From: Pseudomonadota bacterium
GTDB taxonomy: Bacteria; Myxococcota; UBA9042; PHBI01
Direction of reading: 5' to 3'
DNA: 35,486 nt
NCBI GenBank assembly: GCA_005772945.1
Contig: SXIE01000134.1
Span: 1 to 35,486 of the forward strand
Part shown: piece by piece, positions 6,961-15,385 of the stretch
How positions within the stretch are numbered: the first letter of the stretch is position 1
Layout: each line of letters starts with the position of its first letter
Notes under the pieces: model-generated
The model's input: only the letters and a program-made list of their open reading frames with translations
Told to the model about the DNA's origin: nothing
Databases searched by the model: none
Translations under genes and position numbers: made by a program

Positions 6961-8118
6961 ATGCAACGCATCGCCTGGGTCGCCACCATCGCACTTTCTT
7001 TCGGACTTCCGAGCCTCGCACGCGCCGAGGAACCGGCACCCCCCGCGCCTCTCGCGCCGAAGCCGAGCTGGACCGATCGCGTCGAGATCGGCGGCCGCGT
7101 CTTCCTCGGCTGGACCTGGAACCTGACCGAGGACATGGACAACGCGAACACCTTCGACCTGACGCGCGCGTATCTCTTCGCCAAGGTGAAGCTCGCCGAT
7201 CACATCAAGGCGCGCGTGACCATCGACGCGCCGGCGCGTGAGCCGCTCGTGACGGTCAGCGGCGACCCGGGCGTCACGAAAGTCTCGTCGGGCGCGGGCC
7301 GCTTCGATGTCGTCCTCAAGCACGCCTTCCTCGAGGTCGATCGGCTGTGGGTCGACGGGCTGACCCTCAAGCTCGGCATGGCCGACACGCCCTGGCTTTC
7401 TTATGAAGAGGCGCAGAGCCAGTACCGCTTCGTCAGCGCCATGTTCCTCGACCGCGAGGGCTACATGTCCTCGACCGATCTCGGGCTGAGCCTCGGTTAC
7501 GAGCTGCCGTCGAAGCGGCTCGCGGTGCAGGTGGCGGTCGTCAACGGCGAGACCTGGCAGAAGCCCGAGGTCACCGGATCGGCGCACAAGGACGTCATGG
7601 CGCGCGTCACGTTCGTGCCGCTGCGCGCTCCCGCCGGGACGCTCAGCGCGAGCTTCGTCGCGAGCGTCGGCGAGTACGACAAGGGCGAGGACCGGTTGCG
7701 GCTGCGCCTCCTCGGGCAGCTCGCGTGGGAGGCCAAGCACTACCGGATCGCGGCCGAGTTCTTGCGGACGGCGGACCGCGCGAGTGGCGTCGCCGGCAAG
7801 CAGCCGAGCGTCGTACGCGGCAACGGCGTCGCGACCGGGCAGGGGGTCTCGGCGTATGCATGGCTCGACCTCGGGGCGTTCGCGGTGGCCGAAGGGCTGC
7901 GCCTCTTCGCGCGCGTGGATTGGATGGATCCGGACACCGCGATCGACCGAAACAGCCACCTGCACGAGGTCGTCGGTGTCGGCTATCGCGTGAACCAGCA
8001 CCTGCAGTTCATGATCGACGGGGACCTCACGCAATTCGAGGACGACGCGGGCGCGGCGGTCGACTCGAAACCCGTCAGCGAAGTCCGGCTGTCGCTCCAC
8101 ACCGACATCGCGTTCTGA
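6961..8118 (+). CDS. Outer-membrane porin-like beta-barrel (OprO/OprP-like)
   Basis: 385 aa from ATG 6961 (GAGGAG about 9 nt upstream). A clear signal peptide ends LPSLARA before EEPAPP. The mature protein alternates polar and hydrophobic residues in barrel strands (GGRVFLGWTWNL, FDLTRAYLFAKVKL, LTLKLGMADTPW) and ends in a terminal Phe, as BamA-assembled barrels do. The order 'TRAYLFAKVKL ... LKHAFLEVD ... LTLKLGM' resembles the phosphate-selective porin O/P family, but similarity is weak and specificity cannot be assigned. It follows the HAD, MFS and lipoprotein genes after 158 bp, compatible with supplying substrate to the inner-membrane antiporter. Confidence 0.75.
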   Translation: MQRIAWVATIALSFGLPSLARAEEPAPPAPLAPKPSWTDRVEIGGRVFLGWTWNLTEDMDNANTFDLTRAYLFAKVKLADHIKARVTIDAPAREPLVTVSGDPGVTKVSSGAGRFDVVLKHAFLEVDRLWVDGLTLKLGMADTPWLSYEEAQSQYRFVSAMFLDREGYMSSTDLGLSLGYELPSKRLAVQVAVVNGETWQKPEVTGSAHKDVMARVTFVPLRAPAGTLSASFVASVGEYDKGEDRLRLRLLGQLAWEAKHYRIAAEFLRTADRASGVAGKQPSVVRGNGVATGQGVSAYAWLDLGAFAVAEGLRLFARVDWMDPDTAIDRNSHLHEVVGVGYRVNQHLQFMIDGDLTQFEDDAGAAVDSKPVSEVRLSLHTDIAF

Positions 8119-8156
8119 GCGCGCGCGGGGGCTACGGTCGCTGCGAATGTGGCGCG

Positions 8157-9437
8157 TCAGGGTAGCGGCGGGGCCTCCCAGAGCGCGAGCCCCGCGCGCC
8201 TCAGCCGCACGAAGTGGAACATGTCGGTGTAGACCGAGAGCGGCATCGCCTGGTCGAGCGTGGCGAGGTCCTCGCGGTAGACGATCGTCGTCCCGGGGCG
8301 CTCGAAGAAGCGCGCGCCCCAGAGCCCGAGCAGCGTGTCGACCTCGGCCGCGTAGAGGCGATGGCCCTCGGCGGCCTCGACCGGGACGGCCGGGTCGCGC
8401 TGCATGACGCAGCTGTCGAGGTCCCAGCTGTATTCTCTCGCGAAGGCCCGGCGTGGGTCCGCCTCGGACCCTGGAGCCGGGCTGCCCGCGATTGCATTGG
8501 GGGCTGAGGAGGCCGCGGGGTCGACGAGCAGCGTGCGCAGGTGGTCCCAGGTCGCGGCGCGCACGCGGCCGTCGACGCGGTGGTCTTCGAGGACGAAGCC
8601 GGCGCTCGCGGCCGCGGGGATCTTCGGGGCGAAGAAAACGTACGTATGCGCGCCGTCGCGCTGGACGACGAAGACGTCGTGAATCGGATGCGGGCCCGTG
8701 TTGGCGAGGACGTAGTGGCGGCGGCCGGGGGCCCAGGTCGGGCCGCGCGTGAGGCGCAGCGGGAGCGGCTCGGCGGTGGTGGCCTCGTAGAAGACGAAGC
8801 GCTCGGAGGTCTTGCCGGCGTTGACCCAGAGCGCGTCGCCGCCTCGGGCCGCGCGGACCCACGGCTCGGTGCTGGGCGCTGCGGGGTGGGCGGGCGCGGC
8901 CGTCAATTCGAGGCGATCCCAGATCAGCTGGCGCGTCGGATCCGCGCTCGGCGCGGGGTTCATCCTGCGGGCGGCGCGGGCGGCGCGCTCAGCGACGAGG
9001 CGCGCTCGGGCGGCACGGGCAAGGGGGCTGTTGGCGTCGGCGGCCGTGCGCAGCAGATCCACGTCGGGATACCAACGTGTCGCGGGACCGCCCGTGAAGC
9101 CGACCTCGAGGCCGACCGGGATGACGCCCTCGCGGCGGTCGGCCGCGTAGAATTGCAAAATCGGGATCTCGCGCTCGCCGCCATCGATCGGGAGATCGCG
9201 CGCCGGGACCGGGACGTCGTGCGCGCGGGCGGTCGTCGTCGGCCCGACGAAGAAAGGCGGCAGCGGGGCCGGCGTGCTCGGCTGGCCGTCCGATCCGTAG
9301 ACGTGCACGCCCCACTCGTGGACCCACAGCGGATAGGCGCACCAGGACTTGGCGTACGCGCCGACGGGCAGGAAAAGCGCCGCCGCCGTGGCGCCTGCGA
9401 AGGCGAGTCCGATCAAGGGTCCGGCCGTCTGCCTCAT
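8157..9437 (-). CDS. Secreted protein of unknown function
   Basis: 426 aa from ATG 9437, chosen because AAGGA lies 7 nt upstream; an in-frame ATG at 9443 and longer forms are less likely. A signal peptide (residues 1 to about 30, ending PVGAYA) is followed by KSWCAYPLWVHEWGVHVYGSDG. The body includes paired strands such as RHYVLANTGPHPIHDVFVVQ and YVFFAPKIPA, suggesting a beta-rich periplasmic domain, and ends with a Trp/Arg-rich region. There are few Cys and no recognisable catalytic motif. I do not recognise the family. It is divergent from the lipase-like lipoprotein and shares a 227-bp intergenic region with it. Confidence 0.75.
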   Translation of the reverse strand: MRQTAGPLIGLAFAGATAAALFLPVGAYAKSWCAYPLWVHEWGVHVYGSDGQPSTPAPLPPFFVGPTTTARAHDVPVPARDLPIDGGEREIPILQFYAADRREGVIPVGLEVGFTGGPATRWYPDVDLLRTAADANSPLARAARARLVAERAARAARRMNPAPSADPTRQLIWDRLELTAAPAHPAAPSTEPWVRAARGGDALWVNAGKTSERFVFYEATTAEPLPLRLTRGPTWAPGRRHYVLANTGPHPIHDVFVVQRDGAHTYVFFAPKIPAAASAGFVLEDHRVDGRVRAATWDHLRTLLVDPAASSAPNAIAGSPAPGSEADPRRAFAREYSWDLDSCVMQRDPAVPVEAAEGHRLYAAEVDTLLGLWGARFFERPGTTIVYREDLATLDQAMPLSVYTDMFHFVRLRRAGLALWEAPPLP

Positions 9438-9529
9438 GCGCATGTCCTTGGGGTGGGCGGGGTGCGGGTGCAGCGTGGGTCGAGGTCGCGAGAGTGCCAC
9501 GGCCGGTGCCGGAGCGGGAGCGGTCCGGC

Positions 9530-9554
9530 GTTCGAACTTTGCCGGACTTTGCCG
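9530..9554. promoter_or_regulatory. Palindrome plus 10-bp-period direct repeat in a divergent promoter region
   Basis: An 8-bp palindrome GTTCGAAC (9530-9537) runs into two copies of ACTTTGCCG (9536-9544 and 9546-9554) spaced exactly 10 bp, one helical turn. It lies between the divergent genes starting at 9437 (-) and 9665 (+), where a shared operator would be placed. The function is inferred only from position and periodicity. Confidence 0.4.
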
Positions 9555-9614
9555 AACGCGGCAGTCCCCCTCCGAACGGGCATACGCACGACCGTGTCGC
9601 GCGGTCTCGGCACA

Positions 9615-9643
9615 TGGCGTCCGCGCCCAGGGCGCGCTATGCT
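9615..9643 (+). promoter_or_regulatory. Candidate promoter of lipase-like gene
   Basis: TGGCGT (9615-9620), a 17-bp spacer and TATGCT (9638-9643) lie 22 nt before the ATG at 9665. The same TGGCG(T/C) and TATGCTCC pair precedes the YebC-family gene. The -35 match to consensus is weak. Confidence 0.35.
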
Positions 9644-9664
9644 CCCGTTCCCGTGGAGGTCGCC

Positions 9665-11896
9665 ATGCCGCACTTCGCCCGAGGGATCCCCCTCGTCCTT
9701 ACCGCGCTCACGCTCACCAGCGCGTGCAGCGAGTCGACCGACGTCACGCTCCTCTACGAGCGCGCGAACGTCGACCCGACCCGCCACATCCTGCCGACCG
9801 ACGCCTACCAGGACAGCCGCGGGCTCCTCGCCGACTTCTCGCCCGAGCAGCTCGGGCTCCTGCCGGTCCTCATCCAGCTCGCCGCCACCGGCCAGACCGC
9901 CTGGGCCCCGACGACCGCCATCCGCATCCCGTTCACGCCCCCCGACGGCGACGCGAACCTCTGGATCGACCTCGCCACGGTGCGCGACGCGCTCCGCGTC
10001 TATCGCCTTCCCAAGGCCGGCCCCGCGACGCCCGTCGCGCTCGGCGACATCCGCTACCTCGAGGCCAGCGGGGCCCTGCTCGTGCGCCCGCGCGCCACCT
10101 GGGAACCCGGACGCTACGGCGTCGCGGTGCGCCGCGGCGTCCTCGAGACCCACGGCGGCGGCGCGGTCCTGCCGTCGGCGAACCAGTCGCTCATCATCCG
10201 CGACGGCGACCAGTCGACCGTCAACGACTTCAAAGCCGTCGCCAACGTCGACGCCGACATCGACGGTCGCGGGGATACGCTCGCCTTCTTCGTCTTCACG
10301 GTGCGCGAGGCGACCTCGCAGATGACGCTCCTCAAGGCCTACGTCGACGGCCAAAAACCGGTCGATCTCGCCGGCGCGGACGCCACGATCGGCGTCATGG
10401 TCCCGCCGACCCAGGGCCTCGGCATTGCCGTCGGCGGCGCGCAGGTCCTCGCCGCCGATGACGCCCACGTCGCCGGCGTCTTCCAGCAGGCGGCCGCCAA
10501 GATCAAGGCCGACCAGCTCGCGCTCCTCGCCAAGGAGGCCGCGCTCGGCGCCAAGCAGGCCGAGGCGGTCGCCGCTGCCGCCGCCAGGTCCGAGGCCGCC
10601 GTCCTCGGCATCGACACGTCCGCGATCGGGACCATCGTCGGCGGCGGCCTCGTGACCCCGAACTTCATCTCCGACGATGGCCCGAGCCTGGCGAACCTCT
10701 TCAGCAACGGCGTCTTCCTCGCGCGCACCATCGCCGCGCCGTTCGGACCGACCGCCAACGGCGCCGACAATCCGCTGTCGCTGAGCGCCGCCCACCCGAT
10801 GCGCGCCATCCCCTACCTCGCCTTCTTCCCCAAGACCGCGGCCGCGAGCGGGACCCCCGTCATCATCGCGCTGCACGGCCTCGGGCGCAGCAAATCCGAC
10901 TGGCTCCTCTTCGCGGCGACCGCCTGCCGCACGGGCCACGCGCTCATCGCCATCGATCTCTTCCAGCACGGCGACCGTCAGGACAAGATCGATCCGAAAG
11001 AGGGCAGCTTCTCCGGCAAGCTCGACACGGCTCTCCTCAAGGGCGGCATCGGCTTCCCCGATCCCTTCATCAACCCGACCTTCCTCGCCAGGACGCGCGA
11101 CAAGCTGCGCCAGTCGATGGTCGACACGCTCGCCCTCATCCGGATCCTCGGCGCGGCGGACGGCGTCCTGCCGATCGACTTCAACGGCGACGGCCAGCCC
11201 GATCCCGCCTACGGCCCCATCCGCCTGGTCGCGATGTCGCTCGGCGCGATGGTCGCGCTGCCGGTCGCGGCCGTCTCGCCCGCGATCGATCGCGTCGTCC
11301 TCACGTCGCCGGGCGCGCACATCTCGCAGATCGTGAGCGACAGCCCGGTCATCGCCAAGCAGCTCGACCCGCTCATTTACATGACGGCGAACGCGGATCA
11401 GTTCGGGCTGCTCCACGACTCGCCGCGCTTCATGCTGCCGGATGGGCCCGAGCGCGAGGTCTTCACGCGCGTCTCCGAGACCATCTTCGCGCCCGCCGAT
11501 CCGGTGACGTATGCGTCGGCGCTCGTGTCGGGCGAGCTCGGCGCCACACCAAGGATTCTGGTCCAGTTCGGGACCAACGATCGCGTCATACCGCCGAGCG
11601 CGCACGCGCGCCTGGTGCAGGCGATGGCGGCCGTCGCGGACGACGATCGACCGGTCGTGCAAGTCGAGCCGCAGCTGACCGATCTCGGCGTGCCGGTCGT
11701 GCCGGCGGTGACGCTGCCCGATGGCAAGAAGGCGCCGCCACCGCCGATCGCCGTCGCGCAGTTCCCGGCCGAGCACGGGTTCCTGCTCGGCTGCGAGACG
11801 TTCTATGCGCCGGTCGATCCCTTCTGCGATCCGGCCCAGACGGTGGCCGCCCAGACGCAGATCGCGCTGTTCCTGTCGCTGCCGGCGGGGCCCTGA
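9665..11896 (+). CDS. Lipase-like alpha/beta-hydrolase lipoprotein
   Basis: 743 aa from ATG 9665 with GGAGGT at 9655-9660. The N-terminus MPHFARGIPLVLTALTLTSAC gives a lipobox with Cys21. Residues 25 to about 380 form an N-terminal domain like that of bacterial extracellular (Pla-1/cef or virulence-factor) lipases, with an Ala-rich coiled-coil-like stretch near 280-310. The hydrolase domain begins with VIIALHGLGRSKSDW (His404-Gly405, oxyanion region). The nucleophile elbow reads AMSLGA with Ser525, so the first Gly of GxSxG is Ala. Asp639 in FGTNDRV and His704 in AEHGFL complete a plausible triad. A calcium-loop-like DFNGDGQPD precedes the elbow. It probably hydrolyses esters at the cell surface; the substrate is unknown. 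Confidence 0.85.
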   Translation: MPHFARGIPLVLTALTLTSACSESTDVTLLYERANVDPTRHILPTDAYQDSRGLLADFSPEQLGLLPVLIQLAATGQTAWAPTTAIRIPFTPPDGDANLWIDLATVRDALRVYRLPKAGPATPVALGDIRYLEASGALLVRPRATWEPGRYGVAVRRGVLETHGGGAVLPSANQSLIIRDGDQSTVNDFKAVANVDADIDGRGDTLAFFVFTVREATSQMTLLKAYVDGQKPVDLAGADATIGVMVPPTQGLGIAVGGAQVLAADDAHVAGVFQQAAAKIKADQLALLAKEAALGAKQAEAVAAAAARSEAAVLGIDTSAIGTIVGGGLVTPNFISDDGPSLANLFSNGVFLARTIAAPFGPTANGADNPLSLSAAHPMRAIPYLAFFPKTAAASGTPVIIALHGLGRSKSDWLLFAATACRTGHALIAIDLFQHGDRQDKIDPKEGSFSGKLDTALLKGGIGFPDPFINPTFLARTRDKLRQSMVDTLALIRILGAADGVLPIDFNGDGQPDPAYGPIRLVAMSLGAMVALPVAAVSPAIDRVVLTSPGAHISQIVSDSPVIAKQLDPLIYMTANADQFGLLHDSPRFMLPDGPEREVFTRVSETIFAPADPVTYASALVSGELGATPRILVQFGTNDRVIPPSAHARLVQAMAAVADDDRPVVQVEPQLTDLGVPVVPAVTLPDGKKAPPPPIAVAQFPAEHGFLLGCETFYAPVDPFCDPAQTVAAQTQIALFLSLPAGP

Positions 11897-11903
11897 CGAG
11901 ACG

Positions 11904-12341
11904 TCACTTCGTCTTCGCGGGCGCCGGGGCCGGGGCCGGGGCCGGTGGGACGACCGGGACCGGCACGTCGAGGTACGTCGAGACGCCCTCGGCCGGGCAC
12001 TTGGCGAGCGAGGCGAGGTTCACGTAGCGACCCTCGAACGGCACGTAGGTGTACGCGAGATCGAGGCCGCGACCGTTGACGGTCAGCTCCCAGAACTCCT
12101 CGGGCGTGCCGACCCGGGTCACGGCGACCTCCGTGACGGTCACCGGCTTCGACTCCGCGGGCGTGCGCTCGCCGCACGGCTCGCAATACTCGCGCAGCAC
12201 CATCCCGGGCTTGACGAAGCCGGCCGCCGTGGTCGCATGGGCCTTCTTGATGTAGGCGCACTGATCCGCGTGGGCCGCGCCCGGGGCGAGAAAACCAGCC
12301 GCGATGGCGGCGACGAGGAACGACGATCGTTGGCTGTTCAT
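11904..12341 (-). CDS. Small secreted Cys-containing protein
   Basis: 145 aa from ATG 12341. Signal peptide residues 1-25 end in PGAAHA before DQCAYIKKAHATT. The mature part holds a CEPCGE motif and predicted beta segments (KPVTVTEVAVTRV, EFWELTVNGRGLDLAYTYVPF), and ends in a Pro-Ala repeat tail with terminal KTK. The function is unknown; the CxxC could bind metal or form a disulfide. It lies 18 bp downstream of the EF-hand membrane protein and is probably co-transcribed with it. Its stop is 7 bp from the stop of the convergent lipase-like gene. Confidence 0.75.
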   Translation of the reverse strand: MNSQRSSFLVAAIAAGFLAPGAAHADQCAYIKKAHATTAAGFVKPGMVLREYCEPCGERTPAESKPVTVTEVAVTRVGTPEEFWELTVNGRGLDLAYTYVPFEGRYVNLASLAKCPAEGVSTYLDVPVPVVPPAPAPAPAPAKTK

Positions 12342-12359
12342 GGGTAACGAGACTCCTGT

Positions 12360-14687
12360 TCAGGGTGACTTGGGGGCGTCTTTGGGCGCGTCTTTGGGGG
12401 GATCCTTCGGCGCGTCGGGCGTCACGATCGTCGCGGCGGCCCGCGGCGGACCGAACCCGAACCATGTGTGCGTGAAACCCTTGTCCCAGAGGACATAGAA
12501 CGTGATCGCGAGGACGACCACCAGGCCGATCACAAACGGCCACGGCGACTTCTTCTGCTTGTAGGGGTCGACCTTGGCGCGCTCCGCCCCTTTGGGGAGC
12601 ACCGGCAGCTGCGTGAGCGAAGCGCCGAACGGGATATTGATCTTGGCGCGCGCGTTGACCGCCCAGCCGTTGGCCTCGAGCAGCGGCCCGAGGTTCCGTT
12701 TGCGCAGCTTCATCGCGGCGAGCAGCATCGACGGCCCCGAGATGAGGAGCACCACCCCCGCGAGCGCGAGCGGCATCTGCCAGACCTCGAGCGACACGAA
12801 GCCCGACACGATCGCGAGGAGGACCGATCCGATCGCGCCGAGCGCGAGCCCGATGGCGGCGAAGACGCCCGCGACCTTGGCGATGTCGAACGCCGGCCGG
12901 CTGGCGGCGGGCGCTCCGGATGCGGGCGCGGGCGCTCCGGGGGCGGGCGGCTGCTCGAAGGCCGCCGTCGCAGCCGTCGTCACGTGCGCGGCCGAAGTCT
13001 CGTGGACCGCCTTCTCGCGCGAGGACGCGAAGCGCTCGATCTGCTCCTCGATCATCCGTCCGACCCGCTTGTAGGGCGACCAGAACGCCTGGCGGATACT
13101 GATCGGCGACTCGACGATCTTCGTGATGGTCGCGTCCCAGTCACGGCCCTTGCGGTCGTAGAAGACGCCGTTGCGCCCGAGGCGTAAGAAGTCGAGATCG
13201 CCGTTGGTGAAGGCCACCGCGATGGTCACCTTCTCGTTCGAGCCGCGGCGCGCGCACTCGCAGTAGGCGAGGTAGGCCGCGCTCAGCGGCGCCTGGGCCG
13301 AGTGCTTGGCGAGGTCGTCGACGAACACGCAGAGCTCCATGCTGCGGTTGTCGAGGTAGAGGGTGCCGGCCTGGAAGATGGCCGGCTCCTCCTTCGCATA
13401 GAAGCGCTTCATGTTGACGAAGTTCTCCGTCAACGTGTGGAGATCCCGATGGTAGCGGATGAGCTGCTCGACCGACGCAATCGCGTCCATCTCGGGTTTC
13501 AGCGCCGCGTCACGCGCGATCAGGTCCGTCACGATGGCGCGCTCGCCGCCGCTCACGTAGGCCGCAACCCGCGCGCGGCCGAGCGCTTCCAACGCCACAC
13601 CGGACTTGGCGGCGGTCCACGCATGGTAGGGCGCGAGGCGCGCGCGCAAGGTCTGCCACTCGGCCTCGGCGAGCTCGGTACGCGCGCCGAGGAGCGGGGT
13701 CACGGTGTCGTGCGCGAGGCGCGCGATGCGTGCAGACCACGCGGGGTTGAGCGCCAGCCCCGCGGCGCTGGGGCCGGCTTTGTCTTTCCCGAGCGGTCCG
13801 AGGGGGAGCCCGCGCCCCGCCTCGACGCGCGCGATCGGGAACGCGGCGATGCGCGCGTGGTCGGCCGTCAAGTCCTCGCCCGCGAGCAGCACCCACTCGG
13901 TGTCGGAACGGTTGAGCGGGGCGGCCGCGCGCTGGTCGAACGCGGCGAGGCGGCAGCGCGTGAAGAAGTCGTCGACCTTGGCCGCGACCGCGTCGAAGGC
14001 GGCCGCCGCGGCTGCCGTCGCGTCGCCCAGCGGGCGGATGGTCGCGTCGTCGTCGGCCTTCTGATGCCAGGCCAGTAGGGCCGCGGCCTCCGCGAAGAAC
14101 GCGTCGACGCGCGGGAGGTCGACCCCCGGGACGCCGCTCTTGTCGCTGGCGGGACCGATCGTGGCGACGATGTCGTCGGCCAGCACGCGCGCCGCCGGAT
14201 CGGGGATGAGCCCGAGGGGGATGACGCCGTCGCCGTTCAGCTGGTTGGCAAAGATCGCGTTGGTGTTGCTGACGTCGGCGAGCGTGATGGCCGTCGCGCC
14301 GTCCTTGCCGAGGTTGTGCAGGATGCGCTTGGCGGCCGCCAATAGCGCGGCCCCCACGGGCGAGGCGCCGTCGATGTCCGCCAGCGGGAGCGAGCCGCCT
14401 TGCTTGGCCCCCTCGATGAGGGCCGCCGGGCGCGTGAGCGCCGAGGTCGCCCAACGGAGGGCCGCGATGAGCTCGGGCGCGCGGATCTTCCCGTCGTGAT
14501 CGAGGTCGACGAGGTCCATGGTCTTCGGGTCGATCTCGAGGCCGCGCGTCGGGCACGCGAGCGCGACCCACAGCTTCTGGTCGAGCCGCTCGATGGCGAG
14601 GAGGTCCTCGCCGCGATCGAGGCGCACCTGATCGAAGCCGCCGGACCGGAAGAAGCGGAACGTGTGGGACGCGGGGGCTTGCGGCAT
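12360..14687 (-). CDS. EF-hand protein with C-terminal membrane segments
   Basis: 775 aa from ATG 14687, with GAGGAG 6 nt upstream; a longer frame extends to 15080 but lacks such a site. A canonical 12-residue EF-hand loop, DLDHDGKIRAPE, spans residues 61-72; a degenerate second loop (NQLNGDGVIPL) lies near 148-158. Residues 180-590 are largely helical and soluble. Three hydrophobic segments follow, at about 605-632, 636-660 and 717-735, and the protein ends in a Lys-Asp-Pro-Ala repeat tail. There is no N-terminal signal peptide, so the EF-hand part is probably cytoplasmic. It may respond to calcium. The function is unknown; the downstream small secreted protein is likely in the same transcript. 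Confidence 0.8.
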   Translation of the reverse strand: MPQAPASHTFRFFRSGGFDQVRLDRGEDLLAIERLDQKLWVALACPTRGLEIDPKTMDLVDLDHDGKIRAPELIAALRWATSALTRPAALIEGAKQGGSLPLADIDGASPVGAALLAAAKRILHNLGKDGATAITLADVSNTNAIFANQLNGDGVIPLGLIPDPAARVLADDIVATIGPASDKSGVPGVDLPRVDAFFAEAAALLAWHQKADDDATIRPLGDATAAAAAAFDAVAAKVDDFFTRCRLAAFDQRAAAPLNRSDTEWVLLAGEDLTADHARIAAFPIARVEAGRGLPLGPLGKDKAGPSAAGLALNPAWSARIARLAHDTVTPLLGARTELAEAEWQTLRARLAPYHAWTAAKSGVALEALGRARVAAYVSGGERAIVTDLIARDAALKPEMDAIASVEQLIRYHRDLHTLTENFVNMKRFYAKEEPAIFQAGTLYLDNRSMELCVFVDDLAKHSAQAPLSAAYLAYCECARRGSNEKVTIAVAFTNGDLDFLRLGRNGVFYDRKGRDWDATITKIVESPISIRQAFWSPYKRVGRMIEEQIERFASSREKAVHETSAAHVTTAATAAFEQPPAPGAPAPASGAPAASRPAFDIAKVAGVFAAIGLALGAIGSVLLAIVSGFVSLEVWQMPLALAGVVLLISGPSMLLAAMKLRKRNLGPLLEANGWAVNARAKINIPFGASLTQLPVLPKGAERAKVDPYKQKKSPWPFVIGLVVVLAITFYVLWDKGFTHTWFGFGPPRAAATIVTPDAPKDPPKDAPKDAPKSP

Positions 14688-14827
14688 CGGAGGCTCCTCG
14701 GCGGTGCGCCCGCGGGGGCCCAGCGCGCGCGGGGCGTTTCTAACCGCGCTCGCGGCCGCTGGCAATCGCGGCCCGCGCGGGGACGGGGCCGCCTCGACGT
14801 CGGTCACGCCCGCCCGGGTTGTGCGGT

Positions 14828-14855
14828 TTGACACGCGGGCCGCGGGGAGTACGCT
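14828..14855 (+). promoter_or_regulatory. Near-consensus sigma-70-type promoter for cupredoxin
   Basis: TTGACA (14828-14833), a 16-bp spacer and TACGCT (14850-14855) lie 31 nt before the ATG at 14887. The -35 box is a perfect match and the -10 box keeps the key T-A....T positions. This is the best promoter in the window by eye. Confidence 0.6.
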
Positions 14856-14886
14856 CGGGCGCACTCTCTGCCTCGAGGAAACGCCC

Positions 14887-15234
14887 ATGCGTCTCGCCGT
14901 TCTCGCTCTGTGTGTGTCCGGGTTCGGACTTGGCGCCGCCTGCGCGGACGAGGGCGCGGTCGATCCCTGCCCCCGAGCGTCGGCGGTCGCGGTCGACGAC
15001 TTCGCTTTCAGCCCGACCTGTATCCGCGTGGCGGTCGGAACCGAGGTCACGTTCACGAACCGGAGCACGCACGCGCACACCGTTGCGAGCGACGCCGGTC
15101 AGGTGGACACGTTCGACAGCGGCAACGTTGCGGCCCAGGGGCAGTTCAAGCACACGTTCGCCGTCGCCGGGACGATCGCCTTCCATTGCGCGCTGCATCC
15201 GCTCCCGATGAAGGGAACGATCATCGTCGAGTGA
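14887..15234 (+). CDS. Cupredoxin / plastocyanin-like blue copper protein
   Basis: 115 aa from ATG 14887. Residues 1-20 form a signal peptide; Cys19 could be a lipid anchor site (GAAC), but the lipobox is imperfect. The mature protein has the blue-copper fold pattern: FAFSPTCIRVAVGTEVTFTNRS, then HAHTV with ligand His64, then FHCALHPLPMKG giving Cys101, His104 and Met108, the type-1 copper set. The His-to-Met spacing (three residues) is close to that of short cupredoxins. Extra Cys28 and Cys45 may form a disulfide. It probably acts as a periplasmic electron carrier; its partners are unknown. It is transcribed divergently from the EF-hand gene. Confidence 0.88.
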   Translation: MRLAVLALCVSGFGLGAACADEGAVDPCPRASAVAVDDFAFSPTCIRVAVGTEVTFTNRSTHAHTVASDAGQVDTFDSGNVAAQGQFKHTFAVAGTIAFHCALHPLPMKGTIIVE

Positions 15235-15347
15235 ACGTGCGGGGGCACGCACGCGTCGTCGGCGCGGGCTGCCTCCGCGAGGCCGAGGGGGGCCGCGACC
15301 ACGGCGATGGCGAGGGCGCGTGCGTAGGTTCGGCGTGGACGGGGCAT
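15099..15347 (-). CDS. Possible small exported ORF antisense to the cupredoxin 3' end
   Basis: 82 codons from ATG 15347 with GGAG 5 nt upstream. The first 29 residues look like a good signal peptide (Arg-rich start, ALAIAVVAAPLGLAEA core, ending ARA). The remainder from about residue 38 is the antisense of the cupredoxin gene and looks like shadow coding. It may be the surviving 5' end of a lost gene, or chance. It is listed because it is the only content of the gap 15235-15385. Confidence 0.2.
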   Translation of the reverse strand: MPRPRRTYARALAIAVVAAPLGLAEAARADDACVPPHVHSTMIVPFIGSGCSAQWKAIVPATANVCLNCPWAATLPLSNVST

Positions 15348-15385
15348 GCGGGCTCCGCGAGGCGAGGGGCCGGTGGGAGGCGGCG

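Noticed and set aside
5803..8862. 1019-codon minus-strand open frame
   Set aside because: It spans antisense of four well-supported plus-strand genes and part of another frame of the 8157-9437 gene; composition is Arg/His/Ala-rich noise of GC-rich DNA.
9434..11776. 780-codon minus-strand open frame
   Set aside because: It is the exact antisense of the lipase-like gene, with repetitive Asp/Arg/Glu composition and no signal or motif.
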